Source of the DNA: Flavobacterium geliluteum
GTDB lineage: Bacteria; Bacteroidota; Bacteroidia; Flavobacteriales; Flavobacteriaceae
Length of the DNA: 64,000 bases
Direction: 5' to 3'
NCBI RefSeq assembly: GCF_017948595.1
Contig: NZ_JAGFBV010000012.1
Coordinates: 51,518 to 115,517, forward strand
A program made the translations under genes and the position numbers. A model generated the notes under the pieces. That model ran no database searches. It was given only the letters and a program-made list of their open reading frames with translations, and was not told the origin of the DNA. Below, piece after piece: positions 34,717-44,352 of the stretch; within the stretch, counting starts at the first letter, position 1; each line of letters opens with the position of its first letter.

Positions 34717-34892
34717 TCCTTAAAATTTTATTCTTTCAAAAAAATAAAAAGACATCCACAACTTTAGTATAATTTTAAGACTATTACGTTTTAGTTTATA
34801 GTAAATTTGATACACAAATTAATTATCAAAATTAAATTTAAGGGTTAGCCTCGGCTTCGTAAATAATTATTAATTCAAGTTTACCTTATATT

Positions 34893-34927
34893 AAAAAAAG
34901 CTTCGCCGTCAGACGAAGCTTTTTTTT
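34893..34927. terminator. Intrinsic terminator after hisS
   Basis: AGCTTCG and CGAAGCT form a stem with an A-run before it and a T-run after it, so it can act on both strands. It lies between hisS and the promoter of grpE and closes the hisS transcript on the minus side. Confidence 0.6.
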
Positions 34928-34940
34928 GCTTTAATTTTTT

Positions 34941-36314
34941 CTATGCCAAAAGTGCTTTTTTCAATCCTTCAAAATCCAAAGCAACCTGTTCGCCTGTCAC
35001 TAAATTTTTAAGTGAATAAGTTTGAGCTTCGATTTCCTGATCGCCGGCAATAACGGCAAACGGAATCAAGCGCTTATCGGCATACTGAAACTGTTTACCC
35101 ACTTTTACATTGTCAGGGTACAACTCTACTTTTATATTTTCCTTTCGTAATTTCTGAATCGCTTGTGAGGCATACAAAGCTTCTGCATCACCATAATTGA
35201 TAAACAGTGCTTTTGATGTTGCCGAAACCGTTTCAGGAAAAAGACCTAACTCTTCCAGCACTAGATAAATTCGGTCTAATCCAAACGAAATTCCGACACC
35301 ACTCATGTTTTTCAAACCAAAAATACCTGTTAAATCATCGTATCTTCCGCCACCACCGATGGATCCCATAGCAACTGTTTTTGGTGCAGCCACTTCAAAA
35401 ATAGCTCCCGTATAATAATTCAAACCACGAGCCAGAGTCACATCAAGATCCAAAGTAGCTGTTGACAAACCTAAAGTCGCTACATGATCACAAATAAATT
35501 TCAGTTCTTCAACGCCTTTCATACCTTCCTCAGATGAAGATAATAAATTAGAAAGCTGACTAATTTTATCTGCAAAAGTGCCAGTAAAGCTAAAAAGAGG
35601 CTGTACTTTTACCAACGCTTCTTCAGAAATACCTTTTTCGATCATTTCTTTTTTTACGCCGTCTTCGCCAATTTTATCGAGCTTATCCAAAGCCACCGTA
35701 AAGTCAATCAATTTATCCGAAGCGCCAATTACTTCTGCAATTCCTGATAATATTTTTCTATTATTAATTTTAATTGTCACACCTTCTAAGCCCAAAGCAG
35801 TAAAAACGGTATCATATAATTGAACCAATTCTACTTCCTGCCATAACGATTTTGAACCCACCACATCGGCATCACATTGGAAAAACTCTCTAAAACGACC
35901 TTTTTGTGGGCGATCTGCTCTCCAGACAGGCTGAATTTGGTATCTTTTAAAAGGAAATTCAATTTCATTTTGGTGCTGCACCACGTATCTCGCAAACGGA
36001 ACGGTTAAGTCGTAACGAAGTGCTTTTTCTGAAATTTTTGGAGTTAATTGTTTTGAAGTAACAGTCGACATTTCATCACCTGAAATTTTGTCCAGAAAAT
36101 CACCCGAATTCAAAATTTTAAAAATCAAACGATCGCCTTCTTCTCCATATTTCCCCATCAAAGTTTCAGAATTTTCAAACGAAGGGGTTTCTATTGGCTG
36201 AAAACCAAATTTCTCAAAATTGCTTTTTATGGTTTGAATAATATATTGACGTTTTGACACCTCTGCAGGCGAAAAATCCCTTGTTCCTTTTGGTATGCTT
36301 GGTTTTGAAGCCAT
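34941..36314 (-). CDS. hisS: Histidyl-tRNA synthetase
   Basis: A 457-residue class II aminoacyl-tRNA synthetase. It starts with PKGTRDFSP, and motif 1-type residues follow. Motif 2 is near [23 protein letters not shown], the histidine pocket is [12 protein letters not shown] and GGGGRYDDL, and motif 3 is [10 protein letters not shown]. The C-terminal anticodon-binding domain covers about residues 355-457. Length and motif order are normal. It is a single gene between a terminator and a short repeat region. Confidence 0.97.
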   Translation of the reverse strand: MASKPSIPKGTRDFSPAEVSKRQYIIQTIKSNFEKFGFQPIETPSFENSETLMGKYGEEGDRLIFKILNSGDFLDKISGDEMSTVTSKQLTPKISEKALRYDLTVPFARYVVQHQNEIEFPFKRYQIQPVWRADRPQKGRFREFFQCDADVVGSKSLWQEVELVQLYDTVFTALGLEGVTIKINNRKILSGIAEVIGASDKLIDFTVALDKLDKIGEDGVKKEMIEKGISEEALVKVQPLFSFTGTFADKISQLSNLLSSSEEGMKGVEELKFICDHVATLGLSTATLDLDVTLARGLNYYTGAIFEVAAPKTVAMGSIGGGGRYDDLTGIFGLKNMSGVGISFGLDRIYLVLEELGLFPETVSATSKALFINYGDAEALYASQAIQKLRKENIKVELYPDNVKVGKQFQYADKRLIPFAVIAGDQEIEAQTYSLKNLVTGEQVALDFEGLKKALLA

Positions 36315-36338
36315 CTTGATTTAATATTTTAGATTGTT

Positions 36339-36386
36339 GATTTTAGATTTCAGATTTCTTTTCATTGAAATCCAAAATCTAAAATT
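36339..36386. repeat. Intergenic word-like inverted repeat (TTTAGATTT units)
   Basis: GATTTTAGATTTCAGATTTC (36339-36358) pairs with the stretch 36367-36386 (GAAATCCAAAATCTAAAATT), with a few mismatches and a short loop. A similar, more tandem TTTTAGATTT tract lies at 31716-31790 before the ABC permease gene. Confidence 0.55.
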
Positions 36387-36529
36387 CAGTATAGATTATT
36401 GGACTATTTAGAATATTCGCTTTTCTTAATTCTAAATCGACTGCAAATATCTTATTTTTTAAAATAAATAATGCCAGTTCGAAAACAAACTTGTAACAAA
36501 AACCGTATTTTCGTGACAAATTGGTCATG

Positions 36530-37771
36530 ATGCTAAAATTATTTAAAGAAAATATCCGGATTGCTTTTGGTTCTATCAAAACACAATTGCTGCGCACCAT
36601 ATTAACCGTGTTGATTATCGCCATCGGAATTACCGCTTTGGTCGGAATTTTAACCGTGGTAACAGCTCTCGAAAATACTATTTCGACCAATTTTGCTTCG
36701 ATGGGTGCCAATACTTTCAATATTGCACAATACGAAAACACCGTTAGAAACCGTGGTGGTAATGAGCGAGAAGTCATCAATCCTATCATTTCTTATCCTG
36801 AAGCTGTTGCTTTCAAAAACAAATACAAATATCCTTTTACCGAAACTTCTCTTTCGTTTACAGCGACTTCTGTTGCAGAAGTAAAGTTTTCAGACCAAAA
36901 GACAGATCCGGAAATTACGGTTTTGGGAGTCGACGAACATTTTGTTGTCAATTCTGGTTTAGAAACCAGTTTGGGCCGTTCCTTCAATCAATTTGATGTA
37001 GACAACAATACCTATTCTTGCGTAGTGGGTTCTGATTTTGAGAAAGGATTGCTAAAAGATGTCAACCCGATTGATAAAATAATTTCGATTCGAGGTGCTC
37101 GTTTTAAAGTAATTGGGGTTTTAAAAGAAAAAGGTTCCACATTCGGAAACAGTCAGGATTTACGTGTTTTGATTCCGATTCAGGTGGCCCGTTCCTTATT
37201 TACCGCCCCGAATATCAATTACACAGTGAGTGTAATGGTTTCTAAAAAAGAACTTCTAGACCAGGCAATTGACAACGCTACAAGTACCATGCGGAGAGTT
37301 CGTAAATTAAGTCCTGTACGTGACAATAATTTTGGTGTTATCCGAAGCGACGATTTGATCAATCGCATCCTGAGCATTACTCAATATTTAGGCTGGGCTT
37401 CCTGGATTATCAGTATCATTACCATTCTTGGGTCATCGATTGCTTTGATGAATATTATGATTGTTTCGGTTACCGAGCGTACACGCGAAATTGGCGTTCG
37501 TAAAGCTTTGGGGGCCAAAAAAGTAACGATTGCAGTTCAATTTTTTATCGAAACGTTATTAATCGGTCAAATTGGTGGATTAGTTGGCATTTTCTTAGGA
37601 ATTCTTTTGGGTTATGCTATTGCCACTGCCATGAGTTTTGCTTTTGTAGTGCCGTGGACCGCTATTTTTGCTGCCTTTGCGACCAGTTTTCTTGTAGCGC
37701 TGTTTTCGGGATTGTATCCTGCCATAAAAGCTTCAAAACTGGATCCTATCGAGGCTTTGCGTTATGAGTAA
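36530..37771 (+). CDS. MacB/FtsX-type ABC transporter permease
   Basis: A 413-residue membrane protein of the MacB-like kind: one N-terminal helix ([19 protein letters not shown]), a large periplasmic domain (about 45-285) and three C-terminal helices. The cytoplasmic loop [20 protein letters not shown] is the classic signature of this family. Such proteins work in mechanotransmission, exporting lipoproteins, toxins or antimicrobials, and need a separate ATPase. No ATPase gene is adjacent here. Two neighbouring ATG codons (36527, 36530) are possible starts; 36530 gives the usual MLKLFKE beginning. Confidence 0.9.
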   Translation: MLKLFKENIRIAFGSIKTQLLRTILTVLIIAIGITALVGILTVVTALENTISTNFASMGANTFNIAQYENTVRNRGGNEREVINPIISYPEAVAFKNKYKYPFTETSLSFTATSVAEVKFSDQKTDPEITVLGVDEHFVVNSGLETSLGRSFNQFDVDNNTYSCVVGSDFEKGLLKDVNPIDKIISIRGARFKVIGVLKEKGSTFGNSQDLRVLIPIQVARSLFTAPNINYTVSVMVSKKELLDQAIDNATSTMRRVRKLSPVRDNNFGVIRSDDLINRILSITQYLGWASWIISIITILGSSIALMNIMIVSVTERTREIGVRKALGAKKVTIAVQFFIETLLIGQIGGLVGIFLGILLGYAIATAMSFAFVVPWTAIFAAFATSFLVALFSGLYPAIKASKLDPIEALRYE

Positions 37772-37804
37772 AATTAGAAGCAGCACTCTACTTTTCAGTA
37801 CAAC

Positions 37805-37879
37805 ACTCGTCCCGCTATACGTTTCAATCTTTTATGCCGAACACCGGCACAAAAGGATTTTCACTCCTATCGGGGCTAG
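37805..37879 (+). repeat. Dispersed hairpin element, copy C
   Basis: This holds CCCGCTATACG at the left, a hairpin with arms AATCTTTTATGCCG (37826-37839) and CGGCACAAAAGGATT (37845-37859), and CCTATCGGGGCTAG at the right (37866-37879). The right end matches copies B and D. It fills the gap between the permease and prmC genes. Confidence 0.65.
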
Positions 37880-37918
37880 CTTAGAAATTTTATCTTCAAA
37901 AGAACGTTAAAAACGTAT

Positions 37919-38785
37919 TCAAGAAGTTTTAGAAACGTTGCAAAAAATCATTCTGTCATTCCCGTAAATATCTTTTTTCAATTCGATATTTTTAAAATTC
38001 ATTTCTTCAAGCAATGCTTTCATGTCTTCTCCTAAATACTGATTGATTTCAAAAAACAATTGTCCGTTTTCCGTCAGGTTTTTTTGTGCTATTTCGGCTA
38101 TTTTTCTATAAAAAATCAAAGCATCAGTATCTTCTACAAAAAGTGCGAGATGCGGCTCGTAATTCAGAACATTATTTTTAATTTCTTTCTTTTCTAAATT
38201 TCGAACATAAGGCGGATTAGAAACAATAATATCAAAATCATTTTTCAGATCATCAATTTCTAAAATACTTTGATGTATAAAAGTCACATCTACCTTATTG
38301 TTTTCAGAATTTTTTTTGGCTGTTTTCAAGGCTTCTTTAGAAACATCCAAAGCAAAAACCCTTGCATTTGGAATATTTTTTGCCAATGAAATTGCGATAC
38401 AACCGCTTCCTGTGCCAATATCCAGAATTTTTAATTTCTTAAATTTTTGAGCTTTCAGATTTTCGTTAATAATCCATTCGACCAATTCTTCAGTCTCGGG
38501 ACGCGGAATCAGTACATCTTCATTCACCTCAAAATCAAGACCATAAAAATTTGTTTTGCCCATTAAATACTGAATCGGAACTTCCTTTTTTAATTCTGCC
38601 AAAAGCGAGTTCCATACCCAAATCTCCGATTCGCTAAAAATCAATTCATGATTCAAAGCCACATCAATTTGTCTTAAATTGTGCTTTTCCTCCAAAATCA
38701 AATAAAAAAAACTCTCTGCCTCATACGCATCGTAAAGAGGAGATAGTTCTTGAATAAATTGCGTTCGGTATTGTTTAATTTTCAT
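37919..38785 (-). CDS. prmC: Peptide chain release factor glutamine methyltransferase
   Basis: A 288-residue SAM-dependent enzyme that methylates the GGQ glutamine of RF1 and RF2. The SAM site is DIGTGSGCIAISLA, the catalytic motif is NPPY in IIVSNPPYVRN, and the N-terminal helical domain is present. The ATG at 38785 is preferred over the upstream TTG at 38794. It probably forms an operon with the GNAT gene, which lies upstream on the same strand. Confidence 0.94.
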   Translation of the reverse strand: MKIKQYRTQFIQELSPLYDAYEAESFFYLILEEKHNLRQIDVALNHELIFSESEIWVWNSLLAELKKEVPIQYLMGKTNFYGLDFEVNEDVLIPRPETEELVEWIINENLKAQKFKKLKILDIGTGSGCIAISLAKNIPNARVFALDVSKEALKTAKKNSENNKVDVTFIHQSILEIDDLKNDFDIIVSNPPYVRNLEKKEIKNNVLNYEPHLALFVEDTDALIFYRKIAEIAQKNLTENGQLFFEINQYLGEDMKALLEEMNFKNIELKKDIYGNDRMIFCNVSKTS

Positions 38786-38870
38786 CACTATCAATTTGAA
38801 TATTGTGTATAGGCAAAGGCAAAAGCTATACCGAATAAGTATTCAATAAATAAATTTGTTACATGCTGGC

Positions 38871-39356
38871 TTATAAATCTTTCAGCATCCAAACAGGGCA
38901 AGAACTGTGGCCAGTGCATCCCATTGGGCCATCCAGATACTCAAAACCTGATTTTTTATATAATTTTTGAGCTGCATGCATAAACGGCATCGTCTCGATA
39001 TAGCATTTTTCAAAACCAAAAATTCGAGCTTGATTCAAACATTGCTCCATCATTTTACTTCCAATCCCGAGCCCACGGGTTTGAGGCAAAAAATACATCT
39101 TTTGCAGTTCGCAAATTTTGGGATCACCATTTTCCAGAGGAGCAATTCCAGCGCAACCCACAATTTGGCCTTCATTTTCTACTACATAATAAACCGATTG
39201 CGGCTTATTGTATTCTTCAAACATCAAATCCAGATACGGGTCTTCATACGCAGTTCCCACTTTCGGGATCTCCATTTCGTCAAAAACAGAGCGTATTAAT
39301 TTTGCAACAGACTGATTGTCTTCTTTTTTTATTGTTCTGATAACCCAGCTTTCCAT
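38871..39356 (-). CDS. GNAT-family N-acetyltransferase
   Basis: A 161-residue acetyltransferase with the acetyl-CoA loop in QTRGLGIGSKMMEQCL and a conserved KLYKKSGFEYLDGPMG tail. The last part (GHSSCPVWMLKDL) resembles a group often found beside ribD and prmC in flavobacteria. The start ATG at 39356 is chosen over an upstream TTG. It is divergent from ribD, with 96 bp between them. The substrate is unknown. Confidence 0.85.
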   Translation of the reverse strand: MESWVIRTIKKEDNQSVAKLIRSVFDEMEIPKVGTAYEDPYLDLMFEEYNKPQSVYYVVENEGQIVGCAGIAPLENGDPKICELQKMYFLPQTRGLGIGSKMMEQCLNQARIFGFEKCYIETMPFMHAAQKLYKKSGFEYLDGPMGCTGHSSCPVWMLKDL

Positions 39357-39440
39357 ATACCTCAATTACAATTTTATAAATACAAAAGTAAAATAAGTTT
39401 TTCGATAGTTGGCAAACGAAATCATAAACTCAAAAATAAC

Positions 39441-39448
39441 TACTTTTG
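39441..39448 (+). promoter_or_regulatory. Promoter -7 box of the ribD operon
   Basis: TACTTTTG is an exact TAnnTTTG match only 4 nt before the GTG start. If used, the transcript would start near the GTG itself, giving a leaderless or very short-leader mRNA. No -33 TTG lies at 17-23 nt; the nearest is 29 nt away. Confidence 0.42.
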
Positions 39449-39452
39449 TATT

Positions 39453-40502
39453 GTGAATATACATGAAAAATATATCAGACGATGCATAACACTTGCCAAA
39501 AATGGCTTGGGAACTACCTATCCCAACCCGATGGTAGGCAGCGTTATTGTTTATAATAACGAAATTATTGGCGAAGGTTGGCATAAAAAAGCCGGAGAAC
39601 CTCACGCCGAAGTAAATGCGGTTGCTTCTGTAAAAGACAAATCTCTTTTGAGAAAGGCTACTATATATGTCAGCTTAGAACCTTGCAGTCATTTTGGAAA
39701 AACGCCACCGTGTTGCGATTTAATCATTGCCAATCAAATTCCGAATGTGGTTGTTGGGACAGTTGATCCTAATGAAAAGGTAGCAGGAAATGGAATCAAA
39801 AAATTAATTGCAGCTGGGGCAAATGTTGTAGTTGGAGTTTTAGAAAACGAATGCAACGAACTCAATAAACGCTTTTTTACATTTCATCAAAAAAAGAGAC
39901 CTTATATTATATTAAAATGGGCCGAAAGTCAGGATGGTTTTTTAGCACCCGAAAAAAAGCATCATCAGGAGAGAAAACCCATTTGGATAACCAATCAATA
40001 TTCGAGACAATTGGTACACAAATGGCGCAGTGAAGAACAGGCTATTTTGGCAGGAACGCAAACAGTTATTGATGATAACCCAAAATTAAATGTTCGCGAT
40101 TGGTCTGGAAACAGTCCAGTGAGAGTGATTTTGGATCAAAATAACCGAATACCAAAGGATAGTTATCTTTTGGATGACACCATAAAAACGATCGTATTTA
40201 CTGGAACTGAAAGTTTGACCACAAAAAAACAAACTAGCTTTGAAGTCCTTGATTTTAATCAAAATATAATTCCACAGATACTTTCTGTTTTACATCAACA
40301 TCAGATTCAATCTATAATTATTGAAGGTGGAGCCAAAACAATACAATCTTTTATTGATTTGAATATTTGGGATGAAGCACGAATTTTTGTGGGTAATACT
40401 ATTTTGGAAAAAGGAACAAAAGCTCCTGATTTTATCCGAAAGGAAACCACAAAAACGCACCTCGGAAAAGACGAATTATTATACATTAGAAATCATGATT
40501 GA
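39453..40502 (+). CDS. ribD: Bifunctional riboflavin biosynthesis deaminase/reductase RibD
   Basis: A 349-residue enzyme of riboflavin synthesis. The N-terminal deaminase converts the pyrimidine from GTP cyclohydrolase II; the zinc site is HAE in GEPHAEVNAV and PCSHFGKTPPCC. The C-terminal domain (from about residue 150) is the NADPH-dependent reductase with an RPYIILKWAESQDG start. The start is GTG at 39453, which gives the full N-terminal YIRRCITLAKNG region. Its last codons overlap the next gene by 8 nt. Confidence 0.95.
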   Translation: MNIHEKYIRRCITLAKNGLGTTYPNPMVGSVIVYNNEIIGEGWHKKAGEPHAEVNAVASVKDKSLLRKATIYVSLEPCSHFGKTPPCCDLIIANQIPNVVVGTVDPNEKVAGNGIKKLIAAGANVVVGVLENECNELNKRFFTFHQKKRPYIILKWAESQDGFLAPEKKHHQERKPIWITNQYSRQLVHKWRSEEQAILAGTQTVIDDNPKLNVRDWSGNSPVRVILDQNNRIPKDSYLLDDTIKTIVFTGTESLTTKKQTSFEVLDFNQNIIPQILSVLHQHQIQSIIIEGGAKTIQSFIDLNIWDEARIFVGNTILEKGTKAPDFIRKETTKTHLGKDELLYIRNHD

Positions 40503-41097
40503 TACTATCATTTTTGACTTTGGAGATATTTTTATCAATTTGGATAAAAAAGCTACCATTTCGGGCTTGCAAAAATTAGGCATGACAGAGTGGAGCGCAT
40601 CATTGGATCGTTTGAATCTTTTGTTTGAAACAGGCGATATTTCTCGTGAAGACTTTTTAGGCGGTTTTAAAGAAGAACTTCCAAACGCTTCTACAGAAGA
40701 AATTTTAGAGGCGTGGAATGCTATTTTGGCAGATTTTCCTTTGTACCGATTAGAGTTTTTGCAAATGCTTTCGCAAAAATACCGCCTCTTTTTATTGAGT
40801 AATACCGATGCTATTCATATCGAAACTTTCGAAAACAAAAGCGGCATCTCGTTTTACAGCGCTTTTTATCAATGTTTTGAAAAAGTATATTTCTCTTTTG
40901 AAATCGGAATGCGCAAACCCAATGCAGCAGTTTTTCAGTATTTAATTAACAAACATGAGCTTTCGCCCAAGAAAACTTTATTTGTAGACGACAAAAAAGA
41001 AAACACGGATGCGGCAGCAGCATTAGGCTTGCATGTTTGGAATTTACAAGTGGGTCAGGAAGATGTCGTGGATTTATTTGACAAACAAATACTTTAG
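40495..41097 (+). CDS. HAD-family phosphatase, candidate for the riboflavin pathway
   Basis: A 200-residue HAD subfamily IA protein. Motif I is IIFDFGDIF, with the nucleophile Asp; the usual second Asp of DxD is replaced by Gly, as in YihX-type DLGN motifs. Motif II is LFLLSNTDA, motif III is MRKPNAA with a Lys, and motif IV is LFVDDKKEN. The start overlaps the ribD stop (ATGATTGA), suggesting translational coupling. That makes it a good candidate for the phosphatase between RibD and lumazine synthase, an inference from context. Confidence 0.85.
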   Translation: MIDTIIFDFGDIFINLDKKATISGLQKLGMTEWSASLDRLNLLFETGDISREDFLGGFKEELPNASTEEILEAWNAILADFPLYRLEFLQMLSQKYRLFLLSNTDAIHIETFENKSGISFYSAFYQCFEKVYFSFEIGMRKPNAAVFQYLINKHELSPKKTLFVDDKKENTDAAAALGLHVWNLQVGQEDVVDLFDKQIL

Positions 41098-41108
41098 AAA
41101 CACAACTT

Positions 41109-41741
41109 TTGGAATATACCGATACGTATCAAACAATAGCAACCGAGTCAGAAGAAGTGCTATTTAAAGAAAAAGGAAGCAAATTCTTTGGCTATGCTTT
41201 CCCGATAGAAAGCGAAGACGAAGTAAAACCCATCATCGAAAACTTAAAAAAGCTGCATCCACATGCGGTACATTTTTGTTATGCGTATCAATTAGGTGTT
41301 ACGCCAAAAATTTCCTACCGTGCCAACGATGATGGTGAACCAAGCAATACAGCAGGCGCACCAATTTATGGACAGATACAATCTTTTGGACTAACCAACG
41401 TTATAGTAGTGGTCGTTAGAATTTTTGGAGGAACAAAATTAGGAGTTGGCGGGTTAATTTCGGCTTATAAAACTTCGGCACAAATGACGCTGGAAAATTG
41501 CGAAATAGTTGAAAAAACAATCGATGTGGCCTTTTTAATTTCTTTTGATTATAAAAACATGAATAAAGTCATGCGCGTTATCAAGGAAAAAAAGCTGGAT
41601 ATTATATCGCAAGAAATGGAGATGGATCAAGATTCTGAATTACCAATTGGTAAAATCAGTATCAAAACGCGAAAAAAAAATGCCGAAATGGTCTTCGACA
41701 TTTTTAGTTTAATGTTCGAAATTAACATTAAATATTTGTAA
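41109..41741 (+). CDS. YigZ/IMPACT family protein
   Basis: A 210-residue cytoplasmic protein. The N-terminal UPF0029 domain carries YRANDDGEPSNTAGAPIYGQI and VVRIFGGTKLGVGGLISAYK, both strongly conserved. The C-terminal half is a ferredoxin-like DUF1949 domain. The eukaryotic relative IMPACT binds the kinase activator Gcn1; the bacterial role is unknown. The start is TTG at 41109, 11 nt after the HAD gene; no better ATG gives the conserved beginning. It is the third gene of the ribD operon. Confidence 0.85.
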   Translation: MEYTDTYQTIATESEEVLFKEKGSKFFGYAFPIESEDEVKPIIENLKKLHPHAVHFCYAYQLGVTPKISYRANDDGEPSNTAGAPIYGQIQSFGLTNVIVVVVRIFGGTKLGVGGLISAYKTSAQMTLENCEIVEKTIDVAFLISFDYKNMNKVMRVIKEKKLDIISQEMEMDQDSELPIGKISIKTRKKNAEMVFDIFSLMFEINIKYL

Positions 41742-41772
41742 TTCGGTAGAAATTAACCGTTCATTTTGACAA

Positions 41773-42177
41773 TTACTCAAGGGTTTTAAATAATTCTAAA
41801 ATATAGTTTGGAGGTGCTGTTGGACGACCCGTTTTTAACGAAATAAATACTAAAATAAATGATGCAGTTGTTAATAACTCTTCTGCTTCGTTGTAGATTG
41901 CGCAGTCAAATTCTATCTTAACAGAAGACTGACTTTTAAATGTAGTATGAATCGTAAGTAACTCATCATAGCGAGCTGATTTCTTGTAATTTATTTGCAT
42001 CGAAACAATAGGGAGCCCGATACCGCTTTCTTCCATGCTTTTATAAGAAATCCCTTTGTTTCTGAGCCATTCAACGCGTCCTATTTCAAAATAAGGAACA
42101 TAATTTCCGTGATATACAACCCCCATTTGATCTGTTTCGGAGTAACGAACCCGCACTTGCGTTTGATGATTTTTCAT
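41773..42177 (-). CDS. Hotdog-fold acyl-CoA thioesterase (YbgC/FadM-like)
   Basis: A 134-residue enzyme with the conserved start VRYSETDQMGVVYHGNYVPYFEIGRVEWLR, where Asp in ETDQMG and His in YHGN lie near the active site. The hotdog fold and length match the 4-hydroxybenzoyl-CoA thioesterase family. The natural substrate is unknown; acyl-CoA hydrolysis is inferred. It is a single gene convergent with the ribD operon and divergent from dnaA. Confidence 0.9.
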   Translation of the reverse strand: MKNHQTQVRVRYSETDQMGVVYHGNYVPYFEIGRVEWLRNKGISYKSMEESGIGLPIVSMQINYKKSARYDELLTIHTTFKSQSSVKIEFDCAIYNEAEELLTTASFILVFISLKTGRPTAPPNYILELFKTLE

Positions 42178-42363
42178 TATTTATTGGATTAAAAAAATTA
42201 ACGTATTAAAGTTCGCTTACAACATTTTTTTATAAAATAAGACAGCAAAATATTTTTTTTTACAGAAATTTGTTCACATATTTGTTATCCCGAAATTCGG
42301 AACAAAATTCCTCCATTTTATTAGGAGAATCTATATCAATAATTAGAAAATTTATTTGAATCT

Positions 42364-43791
42364 ATGACTAAAACTGCTCAATCGGTATGGGAAAACTGTT
42401 TGTCCTTTATAAAAGACAATATTCAAGATCAAGCCTACAAAACTTGGTTTGAGCCAATCAAATCAGTTGAGCTAACCGACAACGCGTTATACATTCAAGT
42501 TCCAAGTAAATTTTTCTACGAATGGCTGGAAGAACATTACGTTAAATTATTGAAAGTTGCACTTACCAAAGAACTGGGAAAAAACGCAAAGTTACTCTAT
42601 AAAATTAAAATGGAAAACACTTATGGCAACAAACAACCGTTTACCGAACAGTTGCCAAGCGCCAACAGAGTGCCAATGAAACCTCAAGAGGTTGATGCTC
42701 CGTTTAAAAACTTAAATCCAGAACTTAAAAATCCTTTTGTAATTCCTGGGATAAGAAATTTAAAAATTGAGTCGCAATTAAACGCCAACTACAGTTTTGA
42801 TAATTTTCTTGAAGGAGATTCTAATCGTTTGGCTCGTTCTGCGGGTATGGCTGTTGCGAACAAACCAGGAGGAACTTCTTTCAATCCTTTATTGATTTTT
42901 GGAGGAGTTGGACTAGGAAAAACACACTTGGCGCATGCGATAGGCGTTGAAGTAAAAGACAAATATCCTGAAAAAACGGTTTTGTATATTTCTGCCGAAA
43001 TTTTTACACAACAATATATAGACTCGGTAAAAAAGAATAATCGTAACGATTTTATTCATTTTTATCAGTTAATTGATGTTTTGATTATTGATGATGTTCA
43101 GTTTCTTTCTGGAAAATCAGGAACACAGGACGTTTTCTTTCATATTTTTAATTATTTACATCAAAACGGGAAACAGGTTATTTTAACCTCTGACAAAGCT
43201 CCTGTTGACATGCAGGATATCGAGCAACGCTTATTGTCACGTTTCAAATGGGGATTATCTGCTGAGTTGCATCAGCCGGATTACGAAACCAGAATTTCAA
43301 TCTTAAAAAATATATTATATCGTGATGGTGTAGAAATGCCGGATGATATTATTGAATATGTGGCCCGCAACATCAAGACTAACGTTAGAGAATTAGAAGG
43401 CGCTATTATTTCGTTGATCGCGCAATCTTCTTTCAATAAAAAAGAAGTTACGATAGAATTGGCGAAAAGTGTTGTAGAGAAATTTGTAAAAAACGTAAAG
43501 AGAGAAATATCGATCGATTACATACAAAAAATTGTTTCTGACTATTTTCAGTTGGATATTGAAACCCTACAATCTAAAACCCGAAAAAGACACGTGGTTC
43601 AAGCCAGACAATTGGCCATGTTTTTTGCAAAGAAATTTACCAAAGCCTCTTTAGCAAATATAGGTTCTCAAATTGGGGATCGCGATCACGCAACCGTATT
43701 ACATGCTTGTAAAACAGTCGATAATCTAGTTTCTACAGACAAACAATTTAAGAAATTTGTCGATGATATCAACAAAAAACTAACGCTATAA
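42364..43791 (+). CDS. dnaA: Chromosomal replication initiator protein DnaA
   Basis: A 475-residue protein with the four classical domains: N-terminal DnaB/DnaA interaction (1-90), a variable linker, an AAA+ core with Walker A GGVGLGKTH and Walker B LIIDDVQFL, and a C-terminal DNA-binding domain with the signature DRDHATVLHACKTV. It starts replication at oriC by binding DnaA boxes. Only one imperfect box-like word (TTGTTCACA at 42270) lies in the 186-bp upstream gap, so no origin can be claimed here. Confidence 0.97.
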   Translation: MTKTAQSVWENCLSFIKDNIQDQAYKTWFEPIKSVELTDNALYIQVPSKFFYEWLEEHYVKLLKVALTKELGKNAKLLYKIKMENTYGNKQPFTEQLPSANRVPMKPQEVDAPFKNLNPELKNPFVIPGIRNLKIESQLNANYSFDNFLEGDSNRLARSAGMAVANKPGGTSFNPLLIFGGVGLGKTHLAHAIGVEVKDKYPEKTVLYISAEIFTQQYIDSVKKNNRNDFIHFYQLIDVLIIDDVQFLSGKSGTQDVFFHIFNYLHQNGKQVILTSDKAPVDMQDIEQRLLSRFKWGLSAELHQPDYETRISILKNILYRDGVEMPDDIIEYVARNIKTNVRELEGAIISLIAQSSFNKKEVTIELAKSVVEKFVKNVKREISIDYIQKIVSDYFQLDIETLQSKTRKRHVVQARQLAMFFAKKFTKASLANIGSQIGDRDHATVLHACKTVDNLVSTDKQFKKFVDDINKKLTL

Positions 43792-43800
43792 ACGCGCATC

Positions 43801-44268
43801 ATGCCTGTAAAAATTTTAATGGTTTGCTTGGGAAACATTTGTAGATCGCCTTTAGCAGAAGGAATTTTAGCATCCAAATTACCACAAAATAAATTCATTG
43901 TTGACTCAGCAGGCACAGGGTCATGGCATGTGGGTCATGCTCCTGACAAACGATCTATTGCTGTTGCCAAAAAAAACGGATTATGTATCGATGATCAAAA
44001 AGGGCGACAATTTCAAATTACTGATTTTGAAGAATTTGACTATATTTATGTTATGGACAATTCTAACTACCGCGATATAATTGAGCTTGCAAAAACATCC
44101 GAACATAAAAGTAAAGTTCGTCTTATTCTAAACGAATTATTTCCTGATGAAAATGTAGATGTTCCCGATCCTTACTTTGGTTCTGCCAATGGTTTTGATA
44201 ATGTCTACAAAATGTTAGATGAAGTTGCAACTATTATCGCCGAAAAACTCATCAAGGCACATCCTTAA
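43801..44268 (+). CDS. Low-molecular-weight protein-tyrosine phosphatase
   Basis: A 155-residue phosphatase. The P-loop is VCLGNICRSP at 8-17 with nucleophile Cys9 and Arg15, and the general acid Asp lies in VPDPYFG near residue 120. It may remove phosphate from tyrosine kinases that control exopolysaccharide export, but no such kinase is in view. The gene is only 9 bp after dnaA, so it may share the transcript. Confidence 0.93.
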   Translation: MPVKILMVCLGNICRSPLAEGILASKLPQNKFIVDSAGTGSWHVGHAPDKRSIAVAKKNGLCIDDQKGRQFQITDFEEFDYIYVMDNSNYRDIIELAKTSEHKSKVRLILNELFPDENVDVPDPYFGSANGFDNVYKMLDEVATIIAEKLIKAHP

Positions 44269-44352
44269 TTTTTATTTTATTTTTTAGAAATAAAACAAAA
44301 AAGACTTGCCTATCCTCATTAAAATCAGCTTTTTTTAACTAAAAAAACACAC

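Noticed and set aside
36521..36529. TTG start for the MacB-like permease
   Set aside because: ATG codons at 36527 and 36530 follow at once and give the usual N terminus.
42178..42363. Possible oriC before dnaA
   Set aside because: Only one imperfect DnaA-box-like word (TTGTTCACA) is present. There is no box cluster and no DNA-unwinding element that differs from the general AT richness.
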